A stretch of DNA of 64,000 bases, from contig JANTQA010000026.1 of NCBI GenBank assembly GCA_027625915.1, positions 5,456,001-5,520,000 of the forward strand. The letters are read 5' to 3'. Below, one piece after another: positions 1 to 12,580 of this stretch. Positions within the stretch are counted from its first letter, which is position 1, and each line of letters opens with the position of its first letter. The translations under genes were made by a program, and so were the position numbers. The notes beneath the pieces are model-generated. The model saw only the letters and a list, made by a program, of their open reading frames with translations, searched no databases and was not told the origin of the DNA. Origin of the DNA: Anaeramoeba flamelloides. Its lineage: Eukaryota > Metamonada > Anaeramoebidae.

Positions 1-751
1 GTACGTTTGTTTTTGTTGCTGTTTTTGTTGATGATGATGTTGATGTTGATGTTTTGTTTGTTGATGTTGTTGTTGATGTGTTATTTAAAGAAGAGGTTTT
101 GGAAATGACATTTGTGAGTAATTGTTGTTTGCTTTGGAATGATTGGTTTTGTTGTTGTGGATTGTTATTATTATTGAGGTTGTTCTTGTTCTTGTTAGTA
201 TTGTTTAGATCGTTGTTCTTGTTTTTTTGTGTTATTATCTTTTCAAAGCCTTGGATTTGGATTTCAAGGAATTGTTTTTGTTTTTCAGATTGAGAAATGA
301 TTTCTTTTTGTTCTTGCTTGCTGTCGTTGATTTGTTCTTGTAAGTTTCGTATTTTTGATTTGAGCTTTTGTAATGATTCTTGGTTTTGTTGTTCAATTTG
401 TTTGTTGAGTTTTGTTATTTCTTGTTGCAATTGGATTTTCGTAAGCTCACCTCGGTCCAGTTCTTGTCTGTATCGCTGTGCTTGTCTGGGCAGCGACTGC
501 AAAATCCTGTCGTTGACTTGTTGGAAATCTTGTTTTGATTTGACAAACTGATAGTCGATGTATTTGCTCATCCTGATTTTGTTTTTCAAAACAGAATTGT
601 TTTTTTCGACTTGTTTGTTGTTTCCTAACAAGACCTTCAAAAGTCCAACAAGATTCTTGATTTGTTCGTCTTGTGATTTGAGTGCTAAAATGAAGTTGTC
701 AATGAATACCTTTCTTTCAGATTCGTATTTTTTTTTTTCTTCTTCACTTTC
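1..751 (-). CDS. Coiled-coil protein, partial (exon running off the window start)
   Basis: Read on the minus strand, this stretch is one open frame of about 250 codons with no stop, while the plus-strand frames over it are F/C/L-rich shadows. The encoded part starts charged (ESEEEKKKYESERK), has heptad-like helices with a KIQLQQEITKLNKQIEQQN stretch typical of a long coiled coil, then becomes N/K-rich, Q-rich and finally S/T-rich towards the window edge. The frame is closed upstream by a TAA at 755-757. A splice acceptor (TTAAAAG) ends at 752, so I place the exon start at 751; the first exon and start codon would lie at higher coordinates and were not found. I do not recognise the family. The codons are richer in C and G than the flanking T-rich intron-like DNA, which supports real coding. 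Confidence 0.7.
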
Positions 752-1989
752 CTTTTAATGTTTTTTTTTTGTTTGTTTGTTTGTTTGTTTTTTTGTTTGT
801 TTGTTTTTTTATATTTTTTTTGGATGGAAAAGAAACAAAAGAAAATTTGTTATTTTTTGATTCTGCTTGTTGATCTTCGAATTAAAAAAAAATACTTTCA
901 AAAAGATAAAGTCATTTTTAAAAAAGTTACTAAGTTGATTTTTAACATGTACTAACAAACCTCAGTCATCTTATTTTCTTTAAACTTCTTAAAAACATTT
1001 TTTATTCCTTTTTGGAAATTACTTTACAATTTTTTTTTTTTTTGGTTTTTGTTTTTGTTTTTGTTTTTGTTCTTCAAAAAAGAAGCAAAAACAAAATTGT
1101 TGTTTTTGGTTCTGCTTATCAAGTTTAAATTTCAAAAAAATTCTTCAAAAAGATTCACTTTTTTTTTTTTTTTTTAATGGAAAATTTTGTTTTTTGGATT
1201 TTTTGATTTTTTTATTGTTCGAAAAAAACCAAAAAAAAAAAAATCAAAACAAAAGTCAAAAAACATCCTTTTCAAAATTCAAAAACGAAAAATGATCATA
1301 AAAAATAAAAAAGAGAAAGAAAAAGATCTTTTGAAAAAAAAATTTTTGCAAATGTTTTTTTTTTTTTTTTTTTTTAGTTGTGAAAATAAAAAGGGTTCTT
1401 GTTTTTTGGAATTAGAGAAAAATATTTTCTTATAACAGTTCTTACAACAATTGTATTAAATTCAATAAAATATTCTCAAGAATTAAAACGATCAAAAATT
1501 AATTTTTGAGTTTTTTTTCCTTTTTAAGGATTTTTTTGAGAAGGATGGAAAAAATTGTTTTTTTTTGTTTTATTTTTTATGAGAAGAATAGAACAAAAGG
1601 AAATCAAATTACTCTTTTAATTTGAATTGCAATTTGAGTTGTTTGGTTCATTTTGTGAGAAATTTATAAGTTTGGGATTATAAATAACAATGAAAAAAAT
1701 GATAATAATTCGGCTACAAAATAGAGTTCACAAAAAAAGACATGATTTTGAAATCGTTTTCAGACATTTTTAAAACTACTGAAACATTTTCTAACACATT
1801 AAAAGTGCAAAATTATTTAGAAAAGCTATTTTATTTGAAGTTTTTTTTATCAAAATTTAGTTTGCAATCAAATATCAACAAAGGTTTGCAATCTGTAGAA
1901 TTTCAAAATAAACTATCTTTTGTCAGGTATAAAAGGTAGTATTATTTTGGATATTAGCTGATCTCTCTTCAACTCCGTATGAATTTTAA

Positions 1990-2180
1990 TAGTTATTAAA
2001 TATCGTATTTGAATTCTAAATCGGAAAAAATTTTCACTTCCTTTTTAAAATGTCCTTTTAGAATCATAGATGCCAAAGAAACAAATTGTACTTTGTGGTT
2101 CTAATCTCAATTTAAAAAAGGAAATTGAAAATGAAGTAAAAATCATAATCCATTTATAATTCAAATATCAAGAAATGTAT
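1990..2180. repeat. Repeat D, diverged fragment
   Basis: Contains the D core: AAAATTTTCACTTCCTTTTT, then an inverted echo (AGGAAATTGAAAATGAAGT), as in the fuller copies at 23650 and 59461. Similar fragments occur at 8565-8770. Confidence 0.4.
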
Positions 2181-2399
2181 TTTCTTTTTTTTATTGTGAA
2201 ATTCAAATTGAAAAGTATTAGAATAAGAGACTCGAAGGTGGTTAATAAAAAAAATGTTTATTTTGGGTTGTCAATTATATATTTTTATTAGATTTGGTAT
2301 TTTTCAAAAATATAACTATTTATTTTAGATTATTCATTTAAGAGAAAATAAAAATTTTCTTTTTAAACCAACAATCAATTTTTTTGATTAAATGAATCT

Positions 2400-2690
2400 T
2401 GATTTCTATAATTTTAGACACACCCAAAATCAGAAATAGACAAAAAGAATTCTAAATGGCTGTATTTTTCAAAACAGAATATTAAAAGATATAAAATTTA
2501 CCAAGTATAAATGTTTTTCTTTGAAACCATTTGTATCCAAATCAAAGTAAAAAATATAAAAAGATAATAAAAATTATATCCAAAATGCTGGAATAAACAG
2601 TTTTAAAAAAAATATATTGTTGAATTTGTTGAAATTTCAAAAAAAAAGTCTTGATCAATCAATTTTTTGATACTATCTGTGATATTTTAT
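2400..2690 (+). repeat. Repeat B fragment
   Basis: Shares with the intact B copy at 50727 the start ACACCCAAAATCAGAAATAG, then the block ending TTGAATTTGTTGAAATTTCA. It is in the same orientation as that copy and considerably diverged. No second terminus is visible. Confidence 0.45.
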
Positions 2691-5260
2691 TTTACATACT
2701 TCTATTTAACTAAAATAGCTCTTTCACTCAGTTCGAAAAACTAAAATTTTACAATAAGAATTAAATAAAAACATCTAAATTTTTTTCAAGATTTTTTCAA
2801 ATTTCCATTCTGGAACTATTTAGATCAAATTTCAATTTAATTCAAATTTTAAAAATATGTTGAATTTTATTTTGATCTAATAAAAAAAAATATAAAAAAA
2901 ATTGTTTTTTTGTTTTTTCATATTGAAGGGAGGAAAATAATTTATTCTTATAACCTTTACTTATTGTTTTAATTTCAAAAATAAACTGAAAATTATATAA
3001 TTTTCTGTTTATTTCCTAAATTAAAAAAAAAATCTAGGTACTTGCTGTTAAATTTTTACAGAATTTAAAAGATTGAAATATTTTATTTTTTTAAAATTCT
3101 CTTGAAAGAAAAATGAATTCAAAATGAGAACCCTCCATATTATTTTCAGAGAATCAAGGTATTTATTGTGTAAAATATTTTTTATTTAATATTAAATCAA
3201 TAAATATAAATTATCAGAAAACAAATACATTAAAAAACCCAAAATTAGTTTTTTTTTAAATATATCACTCAAAATAAAAAAAAATATTTCAAACCATATC
3301 AATCCAGTTTTTGATTCAAAAATTCTAAGATCCACGAGATTTAAGGTATTTATTAATATTTAACTAATTTAATTATCTTTAAAGTTTTTTTTAACAATAC
3401 TTTTCTAGCAAACTGTATAAAAATCAATTTTTATGGGTTTCTTTTATTTCTATTATCATATAACTTTCTCTCTAGTTTGAAATCATAATTATTATCTTAT
3501 TTTTAATATTTTACTTAATAATTTGATATGAATTTTTTTTTCTAGAAAAATTTCTATTTTTTTTTTTTTTTTAAAACTTTTGAATCTAGTTAGTTATCTT
3601 TGTGTTTATTTATTTTTTTTTAAGAATAATATATCTTTTTTATTTAAAATCTTTTTCAAAAATTGTGTCCCACCTGAAATAAAAAATTGAAAAAAAATTA
3701 TCCTTTACGATTCAAGAACAATTAATAACTAAATATGATTTGTATTTCACTTTTAAGTCATTCGAAATCTATAAAACCCGGATATATTAAAAATTTAAAA
3801 AAAAATAAAACCAAAAACAAAAAAAAAGTGAGTCATAATTTTTAAAATGAGCATTACGGATTTTTTATTACTGAATTTTCACTAAAAAAAAGTTAACCAA
3901 CAAGATTTTTTTATGAATAATTAAATTCATTTTCAAAGACATTACATAGTCTCAATTTTCTTAGTGATTATTAGTCTTTTCGAAGATCTCTTTTTTTTTT
4001 TCCACATGATCTTTTTTTAAAAAAAAAAAAAAAAAAAAAACAAAAAGAAAAAAAAAGAAAAACAAAAAGAAAAAAAAAGAAAAAGAAAAAACAAAAGAAA
4101 AACAAAAGTTTGAAAAAGCAAAACTAAAATTTGTAAAATTAGAAACAATGATTCTGATCCAAAAATTTGAAAACATTTTTTTGTTTTAAATACTGGAATA
4201 AACCCTCAAAACAACTCCCATTAACATTATAAAGTGAGTCAAAATTTTTGAAAAATAGTTTATTCTTATTATTATTTCTTCCTCTTTAAGTTTTGAAAAC
4301 AAAATCAGTTATTATGTTATTTTTTTCCCTTTTTAACAGACCGGTTTTTTAATTTTTATTTATAAATATATATAATTTATTCTTTTACATCTTTTTTTTT
4401 TTTTTTGAGATATCTGTTATTTATATTTAATTAATTCATGAATCATATTTACAGTTACAAAAAATAATTGTTACAAAAAAAAAATAAGAAAATTATTTTA
4501 CTGAAAAAATGATTTTTTCAAGAACTATTTTGCAAATAGGAATTTGAACAAAAAATCTAAATGATTCTGATTATACTTTTAAAAAAAAAAATAAATAAAA
4601 AAAAGGCAGTTTTTTATTCCTGACAAAAAAATTATTGCAAATTTTCAAAAGAACATTTTTTAAACTGAAAAGAAACAATAAATATTTGATATTATTCTTA
4701 AATTCCAGTTCTTTAATCACCAACATAAACCACAAATATTTTCATATTTTTCTCCCTATTTACCTAATTTCGGAAACTTCATTTTTGAAAATTCTTAAAA
4801 TTGAAAAATAAAAACAAAACTCAATAAAACTCCAAACATGTTACTTATTAATACACCCAAACAACATTTATTATTAAATCTCCATGAATTTATGTGATGT
4901 TAATATCAAATCAGGATTTTATAAAGCTTTCTTAAAAAATTCATAATTAATACACCACTAGAATCTATACGAATCAACAGATATACCAACTAATAAAAAT
5001 AATAACAATCAATTACAAGAGAGATTCAAAATTTTATTTTCATATATCAGTGAATATAATCACTGAAGCACAGAATATTTATCAAAAAAAAAAAAAAAAA
5101 AAAAAAAAACTTTATTTTTTTAAAACCAAAAATAAAATAAATACCAAGTTGTAGATCGATCAACTATGAACAAAAATAAAAAGGATTTACAATATATACA
5201 TGAGACTCTTCTTTGTGATTTTAAGGTTGTAATTCAGAAATAATCAAAAAAGTAAAATAT

Positions 5261-6121
5261 TCAATTAAATTTTGTTTGGATAATTTTGTATACTTTTGGA
5301 ATTATACAACTAAACTCTTCCCATTGCTGTTTGGTGAATGTAATTCCTTTTTTTGTTGGTCTCCAATCACCATTTTGAAAAAAATATTTTCGAATATGTA
5401 AATAGCAGACATTTCGAAAGTAATTTTGAGTAACAAAACAATTATTACCAAGATCAGTAATAAACCCACTGATAGATTTACACTTTTCTTTTGTTTTTTC
5501 AGTTTCTTCTTGTTGTTGAAACACTTGTACTTTTTTTTTATTTGGGATCGTGTTTTGATCTTTTATACAAACTTTTTCAAAGGCTGTTTCTCTATTGTGA
5601 AAGTTTTTATTAATTGTTAAATGTTTATTTAAAAATGGTTGATTGCTATCCTTTTTGAATAAACTAATTTGAGTAAATTCAAATTCCTTGAGTGACATTC
5701 TATTCTTTTTCTTTATATTGTTTACTGCTTTGTTTTTGTTCATTTTTTCAATCTTCCCTTTTCCAGTATTTTTTATTACCAGAGATTGTTCTTGTGATTT
5801 TTGTTTATGTTTTTGTTTTTGTTGCTGGGATTTTTTTCGCTGTGGTTGTTGTTCAAGTGATTTTTGTTTTTGTTTTTGCTTTTGCTTTTGGGATTTTTCT
5901 TGCTTGAGTATCCCATTTAGTTGTTTTGATTGAAGTTCGGAAATACATTCAATAAATAATTCTTCAAGTTCCGATCTATACCTGAGAAAAGTGTTTTTTT
6001 TAACTCTTAGTTGCCCCTCTAAAAATGATATTAATTGATTTAGAGATGTTGACTTAAAATTAATTATTGGCAATAATCTTATGAGCGATTTTTTTATTTC
6101 AACTTTTAAATTATGATCCAT
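5261..6121 (-). CDS. DEK_C-like plus PC4 transcriptional coactivator (KELP/SUB1 type)
   Basis: A single-exon protein of 286 residues with an ATG start. The last ~70 residues match the PC4/p15 single-strand DNA-binding fold (Pfam PF02229): a strand pattern around SGFITDLGNNCFVTQN, then YLHIRKYFFQNGDWRPTKKG and ITFTKQQWEEFSCIIPKV. This corresponds to the family's strand, 'I R x Y', 'P x x K G I x L' and 'W x x L' features. Residues 1-62 (helices ending FLRYRSELEELFIECISEL) resemble the DEK C-terminal helical domain that precedes PC4 in the plant coactivator KELP. Residues ~70-200 are a disordered QK- and KN-rich linker. PC4 proteins bind single-stranded DNA and assist RNA polymerase II transcription, and that role is inferred here. 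No intron was detected. The PC4 call is strong; the DEK_C call is weaker. Confidence 0.8.
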   Translation of the reverse strand: MDHNLKVEIKKSLIRLLPIINFKSTSLNQLISFLEGQLRVKKNTFLRYRSELEELFIECISELQSKQLNGILKQEKSQKQKQKQKQKSLEQQPQRKKSQQQKQKHKQKSQEQSLVIKNTGKGKIEKMNKNKAVNNIKKKNRMSLKEFEFTQISLFKKDSNQPFLNKHLTINKNFHNRETAFEKVCIKDQNTIPNKKKVQVFQQQEETEKTKEKCKSISGFITDLGNNCFVTQNYFRNVCYLHIRKYFFQNGDWRPTKKGITFTKQQWEEFSCIIPKVYKIIQTKFN

Positions 6122-7236
6122 AATGAAAAAAAATGAATTAGGTAAATAGACAGAATTAATTTATGTACAAGCATAAAAAAATTGATATTCAAAACTTTCA
6201 GAGGGTGTTTCATTTCGATCGAAAGTTATTGGGTTGATCAGTTTTTAGGAAAATACTGAGATAAGTGAATATTTTTTAAATATTTATGAATTATTATTTG
6301 AGTACCATAAAAAAACAAAAGTAGAATTGTGTACAATGAGGACAACATTTTTAAAGATAGTTGTGATCGTAGATTGATATATAAGAAAATTTTAACTTTA
6401 ACAGATATAAGTTAACTCAAACTATTAAAAGAATATATTTTAATTTTTTATTTCAATCTTGTCATATCAAATTGATTCTTTGAGAAATAAATTTTAAGAA
6501 TGTGTGTTAGATTTAAATTTTCCATAAAAACAACAAATATCGTCCTTTTATTTTCGTTATTACTCTGGTGATCTTGTCTCCAAAAATTAAAACAAATTAT
6601 TTTTTTCAAAAAATAGAGTTTTTTTGTTGATCGTTTTGATATTCTGTTATCAAATTAATGCTCTTAGAAAAGTTAATTCCATTTTTAAGAAAAAAAAATG
6701 TGTTTCTTTGTTATAGAAGACCGATACATATACCAACAAAAGAAAATGAAAATAAAAGATAAATAAATATAAATTGATGTAAAAAAGTTTTATTATTAAA
6801 ATTGAAATTCTAAAAATAAAGGATCAAATTGCAAATTTTATTTTCAAAAAACAGTTCAATTTTGATAATAGTTTTAATTATAAAACAACAAAAAATTAAA
6901 ACAAAACTGTAAAAATTTTGAACAAATTTCATTCATCATTTAAAATTTAGATGAAATACAAAGTATTTTACTTTCAAGATTGATTTTAATTCGATAAACT
7001 ATTGGGAAATGAATTAGATGTTGTATCCGAACAAGAAGAAAAAAAGTACTAGTTTTATTTTGAAACTAAGATTATAGTTTTTGGGTAGGTATTATTACTG
7101 ATCTTTGATAAATATTCCTTAATTATAATTGTATTTTAATTTAGATTGGTATTGATTTATCCAAAAATTATTAAAATTAAGTGAGTTTTTAGTATTTTGA
7201 ACTAACAAAAGACTTTAATGAAAAAATAATTTGATA

Positions 7237-7431
7237 CAGTCAGTTCCACTTTTAAGGCACAAACTTTCAACAAAATTTTAGGCACAAAAAAAATCTCAAA
7301 TTAATACACAAAATTCAGATTCTATTAAATTAATTAAAAAAAAAAAAATTACAAATTTTGTACCTTAATTTAAAACTTTTTTGTGCCTAAAATTTCGTTG
7401 AAAGTTTGTGCCTTAAAAGTGGAACTGACTA
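7237..7431. repeat. M1 element, copy 1 (195 bp, TA-flanked inverted repeat)
   Basis: Begins CAGTCAGTTCCACTTTTAAG and ends with its near-perfect reverse complement (CTTAAAAGTGGAACTGACTA). It is flanked by TA on both sides (7235-7236 and 7432-7433). The inner part is also self-complementary (GGCACAAACTTTCAAC against GTTGAAAGTTTGTGCC), so the whole element can fold into one hairpin. TA flanks suggest a Tc1/mariner-type non-autonomous element. Confidence 0.85.
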
Positions 7432-8839
7432 TATATATCTTATTAAGATATATCTTTCAAATCGAAAACTGGTAATTGGTGTATTCTAACCAGTATTTAG
7501 TGGTTGAAAAATCTCTTATTTTTTTATTGAGTTAGATCTAAGAAGTAAAAAAAAGAAATATTTTTCCAAAATTGTCTGTGCAAGGATATCAAAAACATAA
7601 AAAATCGTTGGGAAAAAATCTACTTTTTGAGAAAATTTCCCTTGATAACATTTTTTTAAACTGTTACATCTTTTCTAGAATTTTCTTTTTTTATAGCCAT
7701 AGAAAGTAAATTAAAAGGGTTTTAAAAGTTGTTCGAAAAGGTTAAAAAGTAGTAAATTGGTATTTTTTGATGACTAATACTTTATAATTTCCTACAAAGA
7801 TATATTTTGATAATAATATCCTGGAGTAGGTTTTGTATTGTATCTAATTCATCAAATTTCCCATTTCTCGATAGATCATTTTTTTTCGTTCAACCAACAA
7901 AACTTTTTTTTATTTAATTTCGCAAAACTGATTACTTTTTCAAAATATAATTTCTATTTGATCTTTCAATACAAAATTCCTAAAAATGTTTCCCAAACAA
8001 CCTCAGTACAATTTGTATCAATAATATTTGTTGTAAAATAATTCATTATTGGAACAAAATTTTTATTTTAGCTTACAAAAAAAAAAAAAAAAAATATTTT
8101 AAAATCATTTAACTTTTCAAATTTGTAATTATGAAAAGAAATCTTGAATTATCAATTTCTCTTTTAGAAAGAGGAAATTTGATTAATTTTTAATTGTTGA
8201 AATGTATTTGTTTTGGAAAGCTGAATGAAAATTTTGATCTTTTTATTTTACAATTAGTAGTACTCATAAAACTGTTTTGAAAGAAAGAAGAAAAACAAAA
8301 AACAATATTATCTCAATATAAAAAAGATTTTTTGTATATTTGCCAGAATCGTTTCTTTACAAAATATAATCTAATAAATACATATCTCACAAAAGAGTTT
8401 TTGTAAAAATTCAATTTTTGAAAAAACTAAAAGAATCACAAATAAAAAATTCAAGAGAAAAATAAAACTCTTTTTATCGTTACTTAATCTGATTTATGGA
8501 TACCCAGAACTATCCAAGGTATTTAAATGATCTAAAATTAAAGAAAAAGTGATCTTTTTAAGTTATAATTACTTACTGACATTTGAATTATAAATGGGAA
8601 AAATTTTCACTTAATATTCAATTCCCTTTTAAAAATATGGATCAAAACTTCAAATCGCAACCTATTTCTTTGGGGACTGTATTTATAAAAATAAATTTGG
8701 AAAAAAAATTTAAAATTTTTTACAATTTAGAATTCAAATATCAGTGTTGGAATTGTTTGAAATGATTGTTTTTTTTTGAGGTTATTAAATATCTGATTAT
8801 TTTTCATTTTTACGTCTCTTCATAAGGTGTTGGAGTCTA

Positions 8840-9038
8840 CAGCCAGTTCCACTTTTAAGACAAAAATTTTGAACAAAATTTATGGAACAAAAAAAATCCC
8901 AAATTAAAGCACAAAATTCAAATTCTAGTAAAATAATTTGAGTAAAAAACTGGAATCCAAAAAATGTGCCTTCAATTTTAGATTTTTCTATGAATTTAAT
9001 TTCCGTGAAATTTTATGTCTTAAAAATGGAATTGACTG
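8840..9038. repeat. M1 element, copy 2
   Basis: CAGCCAGTTCCACTTTTAAG at the left and CTTAAAAATGGAATTGACTG at the right. Left flank is TA, right flank is TT. It is more diverged inside than copy 1. Confidence 0.8.
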
Positions 9039-10199
9039 TTATTTATTAACTTTTTTTCTTCATTTTTTATTAAAAAATTAGAAAAATGCCTTTTTGATCC
9101 TATTAGAGCAATATTTAAAGATTCTCTGTATCAAAATTTAAATGATATTAGATATAAAGGCGTTGAGTCTATTTGATAAATTGAAAATGTAGTTGTAAAA
9201 TAGATTTATAATGGCATTGTAATTGGAGTTTTAGAGGAGTAGAAAAAAATAAAAATATAAAAAAGGAGAATTTTTGTGAATAAATAATTTATTTGAATCT
9301 TTGGATAAAAGATTTTCGGAGCCGAAACCAAAATTAAAGTGTAGTATTTGTTGTGATTCTTAAGAATTCATTTAGAAAAATCATCTTTAATATTCAATTT
9401 TAAAAGTATTTAATAATTTCAAAGCTTTCCAGACTTTTTTATGTTGAAAATTTAGATGTAGCTTTGAAAAGTATGAAAATCTTTGTAAAAGTCATTGAAT
9501 ATTTTGTTATGGAAATATTATATAGAAATATCAATATTTCTCATGATAATATATTAATAATTATTAATAAATTTTCCCCTAAGAAATTACATAAATGACG
9601 AAATTACTCTCAATATTTAGAATTTTTATCAAATAAAACTCTCAAATTAGAGATTTTAATTTTTTAAATACGTGGTTCATTGGGAAAAAACTTGTAACTA
9701 CAATTTTTAATTTTAACTTAAAACTAATGATCATTTATTTCGTACTCAACTTTTTAATAAAATATCTTGTTTTTGAGAATTTATTTACTATGTAGTATTA
9801 AAAGAATTTAAAATATTATGATAATTATTGATAAAACAATTTAGAATATCTTTCGAAAAAAATACAATATCAATTTTGAAAAAGAAATATAATGGGAAAA
9901 TCAATGTTTTTACTATTTTGATTAAGAATTCTATTTATTTAACAAACAATAAAATAAATTGAAATATCTTTCGCAATTCTGCTTTATATTAGAACTTTTT
10001 ACATTGGCTGTATCTATAAATTTTCATGTTTTTAAGAATAATTATTGATTTTCGAAATTTTCTCAATATTTTTTTACTTTTTTTTTTTTTTTTACAATTT
10101 AGACAAATCTTTATTTTTTTACAAAACTACAATAATTTTTAATGAATCGATTGTCTTATCCCAGTTGAAACTCATACCCAATAAAATATACAAGTTGGC

Positions 10200-10450
10200 T
10201 GGTTTAGTTCATTTGGGTTAGATTCAGTTCTATTCAGTTTGTTTTATTTTAGTTGAACTAACTTTTTGAGATCTACTCATATTCATTAAAAGTTTTCAAG
10301 ATCGTATTAAGAACAAGTTTGTAAAACAATTTAAGGATTTTTTTGTTCATTTTACCCCCACCCCCCCACCGAAATCAAATACCTCAATAAAAATAAAAAA
10401 GTGAAGAACTCAAATAACTAAAAAGGGAATTTTGGATAAAGTAAAAAGTT
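10200..10450 (+). repeat. Repeat E, 3' fragment
   Basis: Matches the last part of the E copies at 13337 and 20570: repeated TTCAGTT-type motifs, an AACAAGTTTG block, 'GTTCATTTTACC', then the A/G-rich end finishing with TTTGGATAAAGTAAAAAG. It includes a C-rich run (CCCCCACCCCCCCACC) that is rare in this DNA. Confidence 0.5.
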
Positions 10451-10453
10451 TTA

Positions 10454-10652
10454 CAGTCAGTTCCACTTTTAAGATACAAACTTTCAACGAAATTTAAGGC
10501 AACAATAAAAATCTCAAATTAAGGCACAAAATTCAGATTCTAGTAAAATAAATTTTGTAAAAAAAAAATTACAAATTTTGTACCTTAATTTGAGATTTTT
10601 TTTGTTCCTTAAATCACGTTGAAAGTTTGTACCTTAAAAATGAAATTGACTG
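10454..10652. repeat. M1 element, copy 3
   Basis: CAGTCAGTTCCACTTTTAAG at the left and CTTAAAAATGAAATTGACTG at the right, with exact TA on both sides (10452-10453, 10653-10654). It sits directly after the end of an E fragment. Confidence 0.85.
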
Positions 10653-11751
10653 TAAAAACAAGTTTAATTTTCATTGAAGATTAACAATTCATGAAAATTA
10701 AACCCTCTTTCGTGTTTAGGTTTTCCTTTTTTTTTTTATTTGAGAAATATATAGATTTAACAGATAAAACTAAAAACTTCAGGAAAACTGCCTTAAACTT
10801 TTCCAGAATTTAAAAGAATTGAGAAAAATCAATAATTTTTTTCTTTTCTTTTGAATTCTGCTAGCACTTATAGGTTTTTTTTTTTTTTTTTTTTTTTTTG
10901 AGTTTTCGGTTTATTTCTAAAATCAATAAATGTTACAGATAAAACATAAAAACTCAAGAAACCCACTGTTAGTGTTTTTTTAACTTTTTCAAATAAAAAA
11001 GTAAATTAAAGAAAATTTCTTTTTATTTTTATAATGAAAAAAAAAAAGATGGCATTCTATAGTACTTTACGGTATTTGACGCCACCCTCGGAAGTCTACT
11101 ACACTTGATTACATTTCTTCAACAACATACTTATTTCTAATTTTTTATTTTAGTTTATAAGTAGGAAAAATTATAACTCATATGATATCTTTAAATAATT
11201 TGAAAAAAAAAAAAAACTAATATACAAAGGAAAACTTTAATTCTAAAATAATTCAAGTTAATTGTTGGTCAAACAGAGTTTTAAAAGTTTTGTTATTTTT
11301 TCCTTATAGAAAAATAAAAAAACATATCAACACATAAATACCATATATTTATTTTTGAAAGAAAAATTTTCAAAAGAACATTTTACAGTTTTTATTTAAC
11401 TAGTATTTTTTTGAGTATTTTATTAATTGTATTGTAAATAAATCTTGAATTGACTTTTTTAATCAATATTTACTTTCATAATAAGTTGTAGATCTATCAA
11501 CAAATAACCAAAATAACACTTTTAAATAACTTCAAACAAGATAATGGTTTTTCATTCATGAGGGATTGTGAACCTTAAAACATAAATTAAACTTTTGAAA
11601 ATAAAAATCTTCAAAAAAAGATAATTTTCAACTACTATAATGAAACCAAACGAAGAACAACAAAACACATTTTAAAATCCAATAACTTAAAAATGTTTTA
11701 GGTTGTTATATTTATAAACAAAAACATTTTTCTATTTATAATTATTTACAA

Positions 11752-12580
11752 ATGCAAACAGAAATTATTTTTGAACAAAATGATGTTTTTATTCATGGAC
11801 AATTCAACTCAACTATTTTTGGAAAAATACAAATACTAAAAACCAATTCAAATTATGACTCTGAATTTGTTTGGATGCCCGATCCACCAAAAACTGAAAT
11901 AAAAGAAGAAAAAATTAAAATAGAAATAGAAATAGAAAATGAAAAAGAACAAAACACAAATGAACAAGAAACAGAAAAAGAAAAAGAAAAAGAAAAAGAA
12001 CAGGAAAAGGAAAAGGAAAAAGAACAGGAAAAGGAAAAGGAAAAAGAAAAAGAAAAAGAAAAAGAAAAAGAAAAAGAAGTTCAAAAGAAAGAAGAAGAAG
12101 AAAAAGAAAAAACTCAACAAACGAAAAACAGCCTTTCGGGAATAATAAAAAGAAAAATAATTGATTTGACTTCTTTTGAAATCTTAGCTTTAAACGAAAA
12201 TGGATCTTGTATGATTTTAAATGACACTAATTCTATCGACTATCCGCCATTTAATTTTTTATCAAAAGAAGGTCTCTCAGATTTGCTTAATTTTCTACTC
12301 GGTGAGATGCTAATTAGGAAGTAATTTTTTTCTTCTTTTCTCCTTTTCTCTATATCTAGAGCTAACCAAAAAGTGCCTTTTTTATCAAAAAGATGAAAAA
12401 AGTGTAGACGAGTCCAAAAAAGTAATTAAAGTGTATAAAATGTTACGGTTTGTTTTGAATAAACATATAGATAATGAAGATCGTAACAAGAAAATTAGCA
12501 AAAAATTCTCAAAAAAAAGTTTTCGCTTTTGTTATTCAAAGGCCTGTAAAACAAAAGTTCCTAAATTTATGAAGGAATAA
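11752..12580 (+). CDS. Rab-binding (PH_RBD) N-terminal part of a TBC1D15/17-type Rab GAP
   Basis: Exon 1 is 11752-12301 and the intron 12302-12359 (GTGAGA...CTAG). A second exon starts at 12360 and reads on to a TAA at 12578-12580 unless spliced earlier. Reading straight through without splicing gives 190 residues; splicing at 12302 opens a further 72-codon frame. Residues 3-45 (EIIFEQNDVFIHG, then FVWMPDP) and the block after the linker (FEILALNENGSCMILND, PPFNFLSKEGLSDLLNFLL) follow the layout of the TBC1D15/16/17 N-terminal Rab-binding domain: a 'Y/FEQxGVYIH' start and an '(L)PPLHFxxG' near the end. A (KE)n charged insert of ~60 residues splits the domain. The matching TBC catalytic exons lie downstream on the same strand, from 19029. 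Phase-compatible donors in exon 2 (for example 12483 GTAACA or 12546 GTAAAA) would join the two in frame. Confidence 0.65.

Larger units (their letters stand above)
752..5260. other. Non-coding stretch, homopolymer-rich
   Basis: No convincing exon was seen. The first 700 bases are T-rich with (GTTT)n and (TTTTTG)n runs, and contain a duplicated block (about 865-905 and 1105-1150, both with TTCTGCTT and TTCAAAAAGAT). They may be the intron upstream of the coiled-coil exon. A diverged copy of repeat D lies near 1990-2180 and a fragment of repeat B near 2400-2690. An A-rich low-complexity block spans 4018-4110. The rest is featureless AT-rich DNA. Confidence 0.5.
6122..11751. other. Non-coding stretch with M1 elements
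   Basis: No exon is supported. It holds three copies of the TA-flanked M1 element (7237, 8840, 10454), a D-like fragment (8565-8770), a 3' fragment of repeat E (about 10200-10450, abutting the third M1 copy), hairpin motifs related to the 39.7 kb array (about 10800-10860), and long T tracts near 10875. Short open frames here are AT-rich and lack family signals. Confidence 0.5.

Noticed and set aside
1187-1435. 82-codon plus-strand frame rich in F and K
   Set aside because: Homopolymer-driven low complexity with no domain.
11848-12120. Poly-phenylalanine frame on the minus strand and KKKRKRK frame on the plus strand
   Set aside because: Shadows of the (GAAAAA)n block that encodes the KE insert of the Rab-binding domain exon.
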